From assembly GCA_003576705.1 (NCBI GenBank), contig QOZS01000007.1:1-64000 (forward strand): a DNA stretch of 64,000 nt, read 5' to 3'. A program made the position numbers and the translations under genes. This document shows positions 1-10,122 of this stretch, piece by piece; the stretch's first letter is position 1, and each line of letters begins with the position of its first letter. Source of the DNA: Desertibaculum subflavum (GTDB taxonomy: Bacteria; Pseudomonadota; Alphaproteobacteria; Ferrovibrionales; Ferrovibrionaceae). The notes below the pieces were generated by a model, which saw nothing but the letters and a program-made list of their open reading frames with translations, searched no databases and was not told where the DNA came from.

Positions 1-1
1 C

Positions 2-409
2 GCCCGCACGGCGGTGCGGGCGCTCTTGCCGGCGCTCGCCGCCGCCGGCCTGCCGCCGGTGCGCATCGCGGCCACCGCCGCGCGCATGCGCCGCGCCCGT
101 CAGGCGCTGGAACAGGCGACCGAGGACCTGCTGGCCTCGGCTTTCAGCTTCGGCGCAGCCGGCGATTGCCGGGTCGACCGGGCGCGGCTCGCTGCCGCGC
201 CGGTGGAGATCGCGCTCCGGGCGCTGGACCGGGCCTTGCGCCGGATCGGTGGGCGCGACCTGCCGCCAAGGCTCGAGCGGCTGGAGCGCGCGCTGGCCAA
301 GGTCCTGACGCCGGGTTTCCGTCCGGCGACCTATTCCGGGTGTCGATTCCTGGAACAGCGGGGCGTCATTCGCATCGAGCGGGAACATCGCCCGCCGCGA
401 CGTGGATAG
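2..409 (+). CDS. tilS: tRNA(Ile)-lysidine synthase, C-terminal part
   Basis: Only the last 135 or so codons are in the window; the reading frame is open to the left edge, so the start lies outside. The visible part is Arg/Ala/Leu-rich helical sequence of the kind found in the C-terminal substrate-binding region of TilS (motif RIAATAARMRRARQALEQAT). TilS converts C34 of the tRNA-Ile2 anticodon to lysidine. The catalytic N-terminal PP-loop is not visible, so the call rests on the weak C-terminal similarity and on position: tilS directly upstream of ftsH is a conserved alphaproteobacterial arrangement. About 195 bases separate it from ftsH. Confidence 0.7.
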   Translation, partial: ARTAVRALLPALAAAGLPPVRIAATAARMRRARQALEQATEDLLASAFSFGAAGDCRVDRARLAAAPVEIALRALDRALRRIGGRDLPPRLERLERALAKVLTPGFRPATYSGCRFLEQRGVIRIEREHRPPRRG

Positions 410-605
410 ATTGCGTCGCCTTGACGCGGCCGCTTCGCCATCCCACGTTAGAAACCATCAAAATCGATCGTCCATCGTGACTTGGATGCCCGCCGCTGGC
501 GGAAAATTAACGTCACCGTGATGCGATCTGGCTGTCGGCGGCGGTGGTGTCGCGCTACACTGCGCGACCGGTGCCCGTCGCGCCCGGTGGAGGTTGCCAA
601 AGTCC

Positions 606-2537
<1,932 letters not shown>

Positions 2538-2565
2538 TCCGCGCGCTGTCGCCGGCGCGCGCTCC

Positions 2566-3393
2566 ATGACGCACTTGACCTTCGCAGGCGTGGCCCTCGA
2601 CCGGCCGCGCCTGCTCGGCATCGTCAACGTGACCCCTGACAGCTTTTCCGATGGCGGCCGCTTCTTCGACGCCGGGGCCGCCATTGCCCACGGCGCGGGT
2701 CTGGTCGAAGACGGCGCCGACCTGCTGGATATCGGCGGCGAGAGCACGCGGCCGGGTTCGCAGGGCACACCGGCGGCGGAGCAGCTTGCCCGCGTGCTGC
2801 CGGTGATCGAAGGCCTGAAACCGCTCGGCCGGCCGCTCTCCATCGATACGCGGGACGCCACCGTGATGCGCGAGGCGGTCGCCGCCGGCGCCGCCATCGT
2901 CAACGACGTCACCGGCCTGACGCACGATCCCGCCGCGCTCGCCGCCGTCGCGGCGACCAAGGCGTCGGTGATCCTGTGCCACAGCCGGGGCGAGCCCGCG
3001 ACCATGCAGCAGCACCCGCGCTACGGCGACGTGGTGGCGGAGGTGCGCGACGCGCTTGCCGCCCTCGTCGCCCGGGCCGAGGCGGCGGGCATCGCCCGCA
3101 CGCGCCTCGCCGTCGATCCCGGGATCGGCTTCGGCAAGACGCCGGCGCACAACCTCGCCCTGCTGCGCCGTCTGGATGCGCTGGCGGCGCTCGGCCTGCC
3201 GGTGCTGATCGGGGCCTCGCGCAAGGGCTTCATCGGCCGCCTGACCGGGGTCGAGGCGGCAGACCGGCGGGTCGCCGGCTCGGTCGCAGCGGCGCTCTGG
3301 GCGGCGGAGCAGGGAGCAAGGCTGCTGCGCGTGCATGACGTCGCCGAGACGCGCCAGGCGCTGGCGATCTGGGCGGCCATCGAGAAGGCCTGA
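2566..3393 (+). CDS. folP: dihydropteroate synthase
   Basis: Makes 7,8-dihydropteroate from hydroxymethyl-dihydropterin pyrophosphate and p-aminobenzoate in folate synthesis, in the cytoplasm. The 275 aa protein has the standard TIM-barrel motifs: GIVNVTPDSFSDGG near the N-terminus (pterin/pyrophosphate loop), DIGGESTRPGS, the AAIVNDVTG strand, DPGIGFGKT, and GASRKGFIG near the C-terminus (pterin binding). Length is normal for the family. It sits between ftsH and glmM, a common alphaproteobacterial order, and is probably cotranscribed with both. Confidence 0.97.
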   Translation: MTHLTFAGVALDRPRLLGIVNVTPDSFSDGGRFFDAGAAIAHGAGLVEDGADLLDIGGESTRPGSQGTPAAEQLARVLPVIEGLKPLGRPLSIDTRDATVMREAVAAGAAIVNDVTGLTHDPAALAAVAATKASVILCHSRGEPATMQQHPRYGDVVAEVRDALAALVARAEAAGIARTRLAVDPGIGFGKTPAHNLALLRRLDALAALGLPVLIGASRKGFIGRLTGVEAADRRVAGSVAAALWAAEQGARLLRVHDVAETRQALAIWAAIEKA

Positions 3394-3471
3394 CGGCGTC
3401 ACATTAACCGGCTATTTTCCATGTCGGCGCAAGGTCGGGGCAAGCAAGACGAAGACGATGGAAGAGGTTCC

Positions 3472-4827
3472 ATGACCCGCACCCTGTTCGGCACCGACGG
3501 CATCCGCGGTACCGCGAATACCGAGCCGATGACGCCGGAAACGGCGCTCAAGGTCGGCATGGCGGCCGGTTCGCAATTCACCCGCGGCAAGCACCGCCAC
3601 CGGGTGGTGATCGGCAAGGACACGCGGCTCTCGGGCTACATGATCGAGCCGGCGCTGACCGCGGGCTTCGTCTCCGTCGGCATGGACGTGATCCTGCTCG
3701 GGCCCTTGCCGACGCCGGCCGTCGCCTCGCTGACGCGCTCGCTGCGCGCCGATCTCGGCGTGATGATCTCGGCCTCGCACAACCTCTATGCCGATAACGG
3801 GATCAAGCTGTTCGGGCCGGACGGCTTCAAGCTGTCCGACCAGGCGGAGATCGAGATCGAGGCGCGCATCCGCGGCGACAAGCCGGTCGACCGTGCACCT
3901 TCCGACCAGCTCGGCCGCGTGCAGCGTCTCGACGACGCGCAGGGCCGCTATATCGAATACGCCAAGAACACTTTCCCCAAGGGCCGCCGGCTCGACCGGC
4001 TCAAGATCGTGCTCGATTGCGCCAACGGCGCTGCCTACAAGGTCGCGCCGACCGTGCTGTGGGAACTCGAGGCCGAGGTCATCAAGCTCGGCGTCGCGCC
4101 GGACGGCTTCAACATCAACAAGGAATGCGGCTCGACCTCCAGCGAGGCGATGCGCGCGGCGGTCATCTCGCACGGCGCCGATCTCGGCATCGCGCTGGAC
4201 GGCGACGCCGATCGCCTTGTGCTCGCCGACGAGAAGGGCCAGCTGGTCGACGGCGACCAGCTGCTCGCGCTGATCGCCGAGCGCTGGCACCAGAACGGCC
4301 GCCTCACCGGCGGCGGCATCACCGGCACGGTGATGTCCAATCTGGGCCTCGAGCGGTACCTGGCCTCGCTCGGCATCCGGCTCGACCGCACCGCGGTCGG
4401 CGATCGCTATGTCATCGAGCACATGCGCAAGGCCGGCCAGAATGTCGGCGGCGAGCAATCCGGCCACATCATCCTGAGCGACTTCGCCACCACCGGCGAC
4501 GGCCTGCTCGCCGCCTTGCAGACCTTGGCGGTGATCGTCGAGGACGGCCGCCCAGTCAGCGAGGTGACGCGCCGCTTTCAGCCGATGCCGCAGATCCTGA
4601 AGAACGTACGCCAGCCCAAGCAGGCGCTGGAGGATACGGCAGTGAAGCGCCTGATCGAGGAGGTGCGCGGCCGGCTCGGCGATCGCGGCCGCATCCTGAT
4701 CCGCCCCTCCGGCACCGAGCCGGTGATCCGCGTCATGGCCGAGGGCGAGGACACCCAGCTGGTCAAGCAGGTGGTGGACGAGCTCTGCGACGTGATCGGC
4801 AAGGCCACGATCGTCAAGGCGGCATGA
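3472..4827 (+). CDS. glmM: phosphoglucosamine mutase
   Basis: Interconverts glucosamine-6-phosphate and glucosamine-1-phosphate for UDP-GlcNAc, peptidoglycan and LPS synthesis. The 451 aa protein begins [13 protein letters not shown], the usual GlmM N-terminus; an in-frame ATG at 3421 would add 17 unusual residues, and the 3472 ATG has GAAGAGG a few bases upstream, so 3472 is preferred. The catalytic phosphoserine loop SASHN has Ser102, the metal-binding loop is LDGDADR, and the sugar-binding GGEQSGH and phosphate-binding [12 protein letters not shown] motifs are present. thiD follows after 19 bases. Confidence 0.97.
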   Translation: MTRTLFGTDGIRGTANTEPMTPETALKVGMAAGSQFTRGKHRHRVVIGKDTRLSGYMIEPALTAGFVSVGMDVILLGPLPTPAVASLTRSLRADLGVMISASHNLYADNGIKLFGPDGFKLSDQAEIEIEARIRGDKPVDRAPSDQLGRVQRLDDAQGRYIEYAKNTFPKGRRLDRLKIVLDCANGAAYKVAPTVLWELEAEVIKLGVAPDGFNINKECGSTSSEAMRAAVISHGADLGIALDGDADRLVLADEKGQLVDGDQLLALIAERWHQNGRLTGGGITGTVMSNLGLERYLASLGIRLDRTAVGDRYVIEHMRKAGQNVGGEQSGHIILSDFATTGDGLLAALQTLAVIVEDGRPVSEVTRRFQPMPQILKNVRQPKQALEDTAVKRLIEEVRGRLGDRGRILIRPSGTEPVIRVMAEGEDTQLVKQVVDELCDVIGKATIVKAA

Positions 4828-4846
4828 AACGCCCAGGGCAGCGAGG

Positions 4847-5644
4847 GTGAAGGGGCGCGTCCTCATCATCGCCGGCTCCGATTCCGGCGGCGGCGCCGGC
4901 ATCCAGGCCGATATCAAGGCGGTCACCGCGCTGAACGGCTTCGCCATGACGGCGATCGCCGCGCTCACCGCGCAGAACACCGAAGGCGTGTTCGGCATCC
5001 ATGCCGTGCCGGTCGACTTCGTGCGCCTGCAGATGCGGCTCTGCCTCACGGATCTCGGCGCCGATTGCCTGAAGACCGGCATGCTGGCGACGGCCGCGAT
5101 GATCGAGGGCGTGGTGGCGGAGATCGAGGCCAATGCGGCAGCCGTGCCGCTTGTGGTCGATCCGGTGATGGTGGCCAAGGGCGGCGACCGCCTGCTCGCC
5201 GAGGACGCGACCACCGCGCTGATCGAGCGCCTGCTGCCGCGTGCCACGTTGATCACGCCGAACCTGCCGGAGGCCGAGGTGCTGAGCGGGCTGCGCATCG
5301 CCGGGCTCGACGACATGGCGCTGGTCGGCCGCCGCCTGCTCGACAAGGGCGTCCAGGCGGTGCTGATGAAGGGCGGTCACCTGCCGGGGCCGCAGGCGAC
5401 CGACGTGCTCGTCACGCCGCAGGGCATCGAACGATACGAAAGCCCGCGTATCGCCACGCGTCACACCCACGGCACCGGCTGCACGCTGGCCTCCGCCATC
5501 GCCACCGGCATCGCGCAAGGGCTGCCGCTCGCCGATGCCGTGCGCCGCGCCCGCGACTATGTGCTGGAAGCGATCCGCACCGCGCCGGGCTACGGCAAAG
5601 GCCACGGCCCGCTCAATCACGCTCACACCGTACGGTCGAGCTGA
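4847..5644 (+). CDS. thiD: hydroxymethylpyrimidine/phosphomethylpyrimidine kinase
   Basis: Phosphorylates HMP and HMP-P to HMP-PP for thiamine synthesis. The 265 aa protein has the ribokinase-fold hallmarks: AGSDSGGGAGIQADIK at the N-terminus, DPVMVAKGGDRLL in the middle, LITPNLPEAEVLSG, and the C-terminal HTHGTGCTLASAIA anion-hole/catalytic motif. The start is GTG at 4847. It is the last gene of the ftsH-folP-glmM run, and its 3' end overlaps the convergent padR-type gene by 22 bases. No other thiamine gene is nearby. Confidence 0.95.
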   Translation: MKGRVLIIAGSDSGGGAGIQADIKAVTALNGFAMTAIAALTAQNTEGVFGIHAVPVDFVRLQMRLCLTDLGADCLKTGMLATAAMIEGVVAEIEANAAAVPLVVDPVMVAKGGDRLLAEDATTALIERLLPRATLITPNLPEAEVLSGLRIAGLDDMALVGRRLLDKGVQAVLMKGGHLPGPQATDVLVTPQGIERYESPRIATRHTHGTGCTLASAIATGIAQGLPLADAVRRARDYVLEAIRTAPGYGKGHGPLNHAHTVRSS

Positions 5645-6168
5645 TCCAGCATTCCGAGCGCCTCCTCGCACCAGGCGATCAGGCCGCGTTCCATCATCAT
5701 CCCGAACTTCAGGCCCATCAGGCGGCCGGTTTCGCGCGTCGTGGTCTCCTTGCCGGCGTAGCGCCGGCCGAAGATGCGCTCGTACAAGTCGAGCCGCGCG
5801 CGATGGTGGTCCAGCCGCATCAGGATCTCCTGCCTGAGCGCATCCTTGTCGACGCTGTCGAGGGCATAGAGCTTGAGCAGCATGTCGTCGCGCGCGCTCG
5901 GTCGCTCTGTCGGGATGGTCGACCATTGCCGCAACCGGTCGCGCCCGGCGGGCGTCAGCGTATAGACCAGCTTGTTCGGCTTGCCGTTCTGCACGACCTC
6001 GCGGGCGTCGACCGCGCCCTCGGTCTTCAGCCGCTGCAGCTCGCGGTAGATCTGCTGGTGCCCGGTGCGCCAGAAGAAGCCGACCGTGCTGTCGAACGCC
6101 TTGGTCAGCTCGTAGCCGGTCATCGGCTGCTCGGTCAGGCAGACCAGTATCGCTTCCGCCAGCGCCAT
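5623..6168 (-). CDS. PadR-family transcriptional regulator
   Basis: A 181 aa DNA-binding protein. The N-terminal half is a winged helix with the family signature MTGYELTKAF and WRTGHQQIYRELQRL; the C-terminal half is the helical dimerisation region of the Vir-regulator/PadR-s2 type (ARDDMLLKLYALD). PadR proteins are usually repressors of genes next to them and of themselves. It is transcribed away from the binding-protein gene at 6315, and a perfect palindrome lies between the two at 6233-6252, which is the obvious candidate operator. The effector is not predictable. It overlaps the 3' end of thiD. Confidence 0.92.
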   Translation of the reverse strand: MALAEAILVCLTEQPMTGYELTKAFDSTVGFFWRTGHQQIYRELQRLKTEGAVDAREVVQNGKPNKLVYTLTPAGRDRLRQWSTIPTERPSARDDMLLKLYALDSVDKDALRQEILMRLDHHRARLDLYERIFGRRYAGKETTTRETGRLMGLKFGMMMERGLIAWCEEALGMLDQLDRTV

Positions 6169-6232
6169 CGCCTTCCTACCCCCGCTCCCGGCGGCACTGT
6201 AGCGACTCTCGGCATCCTATGCCCGTCGTTGC

Positions 6233-6252
6233 ATATGCACATTTGTGCATAT
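6233..6252. promoter_or_regulatory. perfect palindrome, candidate PadR operator
   Basis: ATATGCACATTTGTGCATAT is an 8-4-8 perfect inverted repeat in the 146-base divergent intergenic region between the PadR gene (start 6168) and the binding-protein gene (start 6315). PadR-family operators are short inverted repeats of this kind. That this regulator binds here is inference from position. Confidence 0.65.
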
Positions 6253-6314
6253 AGGCTGCGCGCAGCCACCTGCCCCGGCGACTGCTCGCCGGGGCAGCAA
6301 CAAGGGAGGAGCGC

Positions 6315-7505
6315 ATGAAGCGCCTTGCTCTGATCGCCATGCTCGCGGCCCTGGCCGCAGGCCCGGCCGCGGCCGAAACCCCGGGTGTGACCAAGACCGA
6401 GATCCGCCTCGGCCAGACCATGCCCTATAGCGGCAACGCCTCGGCCTATGGCGTGGTCGGCAAGGCGACCGCCGCCTATTTCGAGAAGATCAATCGCGAG
6501 CAGGGCGGCATCAGCGGCCGCAAGATCGTCTTCATCAGCCTGGACGACGGCTACTCGCCGCCGAAGACGGTGGAGCAGACCCGCCGCCTGGTCGAGCAGG
6601 ACGAGGTGCTGGCGATCCTCGGCACGCTCGGCACGCCAACCAACACGGCGATCCACCGCTATCTCAACGCCAAGAAGGTGCCGCAGCTTCTGATCACCAC
6701 CGGCGCCCATAAATGGGCCGATCCCAAGGGCTATCCCTGGACCATGCCGGGCATGGTGTCGTACCAGACCGAGGGCACGATCTACGGCCGCTACCTGCGC
6801 GCGACGCGGCCCGATGCCAAGATCGCGCTGCTGTCGCAGAACGACGATTTCGGCCGCGACTATATCCACGGCTTCAAGCAGGGGCTGGGCGAGGCCGCGC
6901 AGAAGATGATCGTGGCGGAGACGACCTACGAGGTCAGCGATCCGAAGATCGATTCGCAGATCATCGCCCTCAAGGCCTCCGGCGCCGACGCCTTCTTCTC
7001 GGTCACGCTCGGCAAGTTCTCCTCGCAGGCGATCCGCAAGGCGGCCGAGATCGGCTGGAAACCACAGCCCTTTATCGTCCCGACCTCCTCGGTCGGCATC
7101 AAGACCATCCTGGAGCCGGCCGGGATCGAGAACGCGGCGGGCCTGATCTCGGCCAGCACGGTGAAGACGGTGTCCGACCCGCAATGGGCGGGCGATGCCG
7201 GGATGCGCGAGTACCTGGCCTTCCTCAAGGCCTATATGCCCGATCTGGACCCGAACGATTCCGGCGGCGTCACCGGCTATCACGCGGGCATGATCATGGC
7301 GCAGATCCTCAAGCAATGCGGCGAGGATCTCAGCCGCGCGAATGTGATGCGCCAGGCCGCCTCGCTGCACATGCAGCTGCCGATGCTGCTACCCGGCATC
7401 GAGATCAAGACCGGGCCGGACGACTACCTGCCACTGCAGCAGCTCCGCATGCAGCGCTTCGACGGCAAGACCTGGCAGCTCTTCGGCGAACCGATCGACG
7501 AATAG
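6315..7505 (+). CDS. ABC transporter substrate-binding protein, Leu/Ile/Val type
   Basis: Periplasmic binding protein of 396 aa, family of LivJ/LivK (type I fold). A signal peptide is clear, with cleavage expected after GPAAA near residue 21. The mature part starts with PGVTKTEIRLGQTMPYSG and contains FEKINREQGGISGRKIVFISLDD and LSQNDDFGRDYIHG, all typical of this family. The start has a strong GGGAGG site. No permease or ATPase gene is adjacent, so it either works with a transporter encoded elsewhere or is a sensor or orphan component. It is divergent from the PadR gene and ends 4 bases from the convergent gene at 7510. The ligand is unknown; aromatic or aliphatic acids are as likely as amino acids. 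Confidence 0.93.
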   Translation: MKRLALIAMLAALAAGPAAAETPGVTKTEIRLGQTMPYSGNASAYGVVGKATAAYFEKINREQGGISGRKIVFISLDDGYSPPKTVEQTRRLVEQDEVLAILGTLGTPTNTAIHRYLNAKKVPQLLITTGAHKWADPKGYPWTMPGMVSYQTEGTIYGRYLRATRPDAKIALLSQNDDFGRDYIHGFKQGLGEAAQKMIVAETTYEVSDPKIDSQIIALKASGADAFFSVTLGKFSSQAIRKAAEIGWKPQPFIVPTSSVGIKTILEPAGIENAAGLISASTVKTVSDPQWAGDAGMREYLAFLKAYMPDLDPNDSGGVTGYHAGMIMAQILKQCGEDLSRANVMRQAASLHMQLPMLLPGIEIKTGPDDYLPLQQLRMQRFDGKTWQLFGEPIDE

Positions 7506-7509
7506 CCGC

Positions 7510-8820
7510 TCAGGGCGCGAGCGGCGCGAGCCGGTAGAGGCGCACGCCGAAGGGCGCGAACGTGTCGCGCCAGATTCCGGCCGATCCGTCGGGTCCGAGC
7601 GGATCGTCATGCAGGCGCGACAGCACGAATCGACGGCCCGGAAAGAAGAAACTCGCCTCCAGCGACACGTTGTCGATGTTGACCGCGATCAGCAGCAGGT
7701 CGCCATTCGGCATGACCTTGAGCAAGCTGCGGATCGGCGTTGCGCTGACAGCCGCCCCTGCGAGGTAGACTCGGTACGGAATGTCGGCCGTAGGTCCGAG
7801 CAGCGCCGGCGCCAGGGCGGCGATCTCCCGGTTCAGCACCCGGATCGATTGCCACAGCGCCCGGCTCGCCGCCGCCTCCGCCGCGCTGGCGGCGATCGGC
7901 GGATAGGGGCCATAGGGCAATGCGGCGCCCGCCGCCTCGCTTGTGTCCGGCGCCACGCCGATCACCCGGCCGTTGCGGGTGACCGGGCTGTCAAAGGCGA
8001 ACCAGATCACCCCGGTCGCACCGTGCACGATCGCGGCATAGAGCATGCCGCGCGCCTGTGCCGCCGATGGCAGGAACCAGCGGTTCACCGGACTGGCGAA
8101 GGCCTGCGCGTAGTACCAGATGGGCTTGGCCGCGCGCGTCTCTTCCAGCGCCAGGGCGAAGGTCTCCGGCAACCCGCGTTCGCCGGCGAGGCTCGTCACC
8201 GGCGGCCGCATGAAGGGATATTTCCAGTGCGCATGCAGGTCGCTCGCCCGGCTCCACAGGCGCCAGAGCTCGGTGCGCGGCGGGGTGATGCTCGGGCTGT
8301 TGACGGTCATGACCAGGCGCTGCGGGTCGATCTCCTGGATCGCCGCCTTGGAAGCGAGAAAGCGCTTCAGCCGCTCGCCCGCGCTCTCGTCCGGCACGGC
8401 CACCGAAGGCTCGTGATCGACCTCGAAGGCGAGGATGGTGCTGTCGCCCTTGAACCGCGCGGCGTGGTCCGCCGTCGCTTCCGGCAGGGTCAGCTTCAGG
8501 CCCAGCTCGCGGGCGCGCCGCACCGCCATGTCGCGGTCGAGCAGCTGGAACGGCACCACGGTGTTGAAACCGGCACCTTGGAACAGCGCCAGGTCGTGAT
8601 CGGCGCCGTGGAAGCGGCCCTGCAGCGCATGCGCGATGCCGATCACGAACAGCGAGCGCGCCGGGTCGAAGCCCGTGCGGATGCCGCCCGCCGCGTCGAT
8701 ATGCGGCACCCCGGCGCGGTACATAGTCTGTGGCGCCGCCGGCAGCGGCCGGAACGCCTCTTGCGCCGCCGCGGGCAGGGCGGCAAGGCAGAGCAGGGCG
8801 GCCAGCACGGCGCGCGTCAT
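7510..8820 (-). CDS. secreted TIM-barrel glycosidase-like protein of unknown function
   Basis: A 436 aa exported protein. The start at 8820 gives a clean signal peptide (MTRAVLAALLCLAALPAAAQ). The mature part reads like a (beta/alpha)8 glycoside-hydrolase-type barrel: FQGAGFNTVVPFQLLDRD, AFEVDHEPSV (an acidic strand end), LVMTVNSPS, and AAIVHGATGVIWFAFDSPV, followed by a small C-terminal beta domain (NGDLLLIAVNID) as in many glycosidases. I do not recognise a specific family and cannot assign catalytic acids with certainty, though the Glu in DHEPS is a candidate. It is divergent from the MetE-like gene with 58 bases between them. Confidence 0.7.
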   Translation of the reverse strand: MTRAVLAALLCLAALPAAAQEAFRPLPAAPQTMYRAGVPHIDAAGGIRTGFDPARSLFVIGIAHALQGRFHGADHDLALFQGAGFNTVVPFQLLDRDMAVRRARELGLKLTLPEATADHAARFKGDSTILAFEVDHEPSVAVPDESAGERLKRFLASKAAIQEIDPQRLVMTVNSPSITPPRTELWRLWSRASDLHAHWKYPFMRPPVTSLAGERGLPETFALALEETRAAKPIWYYAQAFASPVNRWFLPSAAQARGMLYAAIVHGATGVIWFAFDSPVTRNGRVIGVAPDTSEAAGAALPYGPYPPIAASAAEAAASRALWQSIRVLNREIAALAPALLGPTADIPYRVYLAGAAVSATPIRSLLKVMPNGDLLLIAVNIDNVSLEASFFFPGRRFVLSRLHDDPLGPDGSAGIWRDTFAPFGVRLYRLAPLAP

Positions 8821-8878
8821 TGATCTCGCTTCGCGGCCGAGAGTAACGTCTGTCCAAGAGTCATGGGGAGGACCAGCG

Positions 8879-10000
8879 ATGTCCGCACGCACCAAGCCGC
8901 CATTCCGCGCCGACCATGTCGGCAGTCTGCTCCGCCCCAAGCGGCTCGTCGAGGCGCGCGCCCGGCGCGAGAAGGGGGAGATCACCGCGGAAGCCCTTAC
9001 CAAGGTCGAGGACGAATGCATCCTCGAGATCATCCGCCGCCAGGAGGATGTCGGCCTGAAGGGCATCACCGACGGCGAGTTCCGCCGCCGCTACTGGCAT
9101 ATCGATTTCCTGGCATCGTTCACCGGCGTCTCGGTGGTGGAGGCCTCGATCAACGCCAAGTTCCACACCAAGGAAGGCGATCTCGAATGGCGCCCGCCGG
9201 CGCTCCGGGTCGCCGGCCGGCTGTCGCGTCCGCGCTCGATCATGGCCTCGGCCTTCGACTACGTGAAAAAGAACGCGAAACAGACGGCCAAGCTCACCAT
9301 CCCCTCGCCCAGCACCATGCATTTCCGCGGCGGTCGCAAGGCGATCGACGACAAGGCCTATCCGGAAATGCAGTTGTTCTACGACGAGCTCGGCCGCGTC
9401 TATGCGGAGGAGGTGGCGGAGATCGGCAAGCTCGGCTGCACCTATCTGCAGGTCGACGAGGTCAACCTCGCCTATCTCTGCGATCCCAACCTGCAGGAAC
9501 AGGTGCGCGGCATCGGCGAGGACCCGAAGCAGCTGCCCCGCACCTATGCCAGGCTGATCAACGCCTCGGTCGCCACGCGCGCCAAGGACATGACCATCTG
9601 CATGCATCTCTGCCGCGGCAACTTCCAGTCCGGCTGGGTCGCCGAGGGCGGCTACGACCCGGTGGCCGAGATCTTGTTCAACGAGATCGATGTCGACGGC
9701 TATTTCCTGGAATACGACACCGAGCGCGCCGGCACCTTCGCGCCGCTCCGCTTCGTGCCCAAGGGCAAGACGGTCGTGCTCGGCCTCGTCACCTCGAAAT
9801 CCGGCGAGCTCGAAACCGCGGATTCTTTGAAGCGCCGCATCGACGAGGCGGCGAAGTTCTGCCCGCTCGACCAGCTCGCTTTGTCGCCGCAATGCGGCTT
9901 TTCCTCCACCCTCGAAGGCAACAAGCTGACCGAAGACGACCAGTGGAAGAAGCTCGCCCTCTGCGTCAAGGTCGCGACGGAGGTTTGGGGCGGGGTCTGA
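8879..10000 (+). CDS. MetE C-terminal-domain-like methyltransferase (cobalamin-independent methionine synthase II family)
   Basis: A 373 aa single-domain protein of the UROD/MetE barrel superfamily, matching only the catalytic half of MetE. It starts MSARTKPPFRADHVGSLLRP after a strong GGGGAGGA site (8864-8871). Zinc-ligand motifs are visible: His-x-x-Cys in CMHLCRGNF and the C-terminal Cys in ALSPQCGFSS. Full-length MetE is about 750 aa with a second, folate-interacting barrel that is absent here. Proteins of this short type are often of uncertain substrate: they may transfer methyl groups from other donors to a thiol. Annotation as methionine synthase would go beyond the evidence. Confidence 0.85.
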   Translation: MSARTKPPFRADHVGSLLRPKRLVEARARREKGEITAEALTKVEDECILEIIRRQEDVGLKGITDGEFRRRYWHIDFLASFTGVSVVEASINAKFHTKEGDLEWRPPALRVAGRLSRPRSIMASAFDYVKKNAKQTAKLTIPSPSTMHFRGGRKAIDDKAYPEMQLFYDELGRVYAEEVAEIGKLGCTYLQVDEVNLAYLCDPNLQEQVRGIGEDPKQLPRTYARLINASVATRAKDMTICMHLCRGNFQSGWVAEGGYDPVAEILFNEIDVDGYFLEYDTERAGTFAPLRFVPKGKTVVLGLVTSKSGELETADSLKRRIDEAAKFCPLDQLALSPQCGFSSTLEGNKLTEDDQWKKLALCVKVATEVWGGV

Positions 10001-10006
10001 GAATTT

Positions 10007-10114
10007 CCCCTCTCCCGCACCGCGGGAGAGGGGTCAGGGGTGAGGAAAAATTCGGAAGCGCCGCGCCCTGACTCGCTCGCCCTCACCCAATCCTCTCCCT
10101 CAATGAGGGAGAGG
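10007..10114. repeat. two hairpins in a convergent intergenic region (REP-like, probable bidirectional terminator)
   Basis: The 122-base gap between two convergent genes holds two strong stems. The first is a 12-bp perfect stem (10007-10018 with 10022-10033) around the loop ACC; the second is a 10-bp perfect stem (10092-10101 with 10105-10114) around the loop AAT. An outer pair, GGGGTGAGG near 10037-10045 and CCTCACCC at 10081-10088, can join them into a cruciform. The CCCTCTCCC/GGGAGAGGG theme resembles dispersed intergenic repeats of alphaproteobacteria. Confidence 0.75.
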
Positions 10115-10122
10115 GCCAAGCG

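Noticed and set aside
594..605. TTG at 594 as the ftsH start
   Set aside because: It would leave no spacing to the Shine-Dalgarno-like GGTGGAGG at 586-593. GTG at 606 gives the usual N-terminus and a workable spacing.
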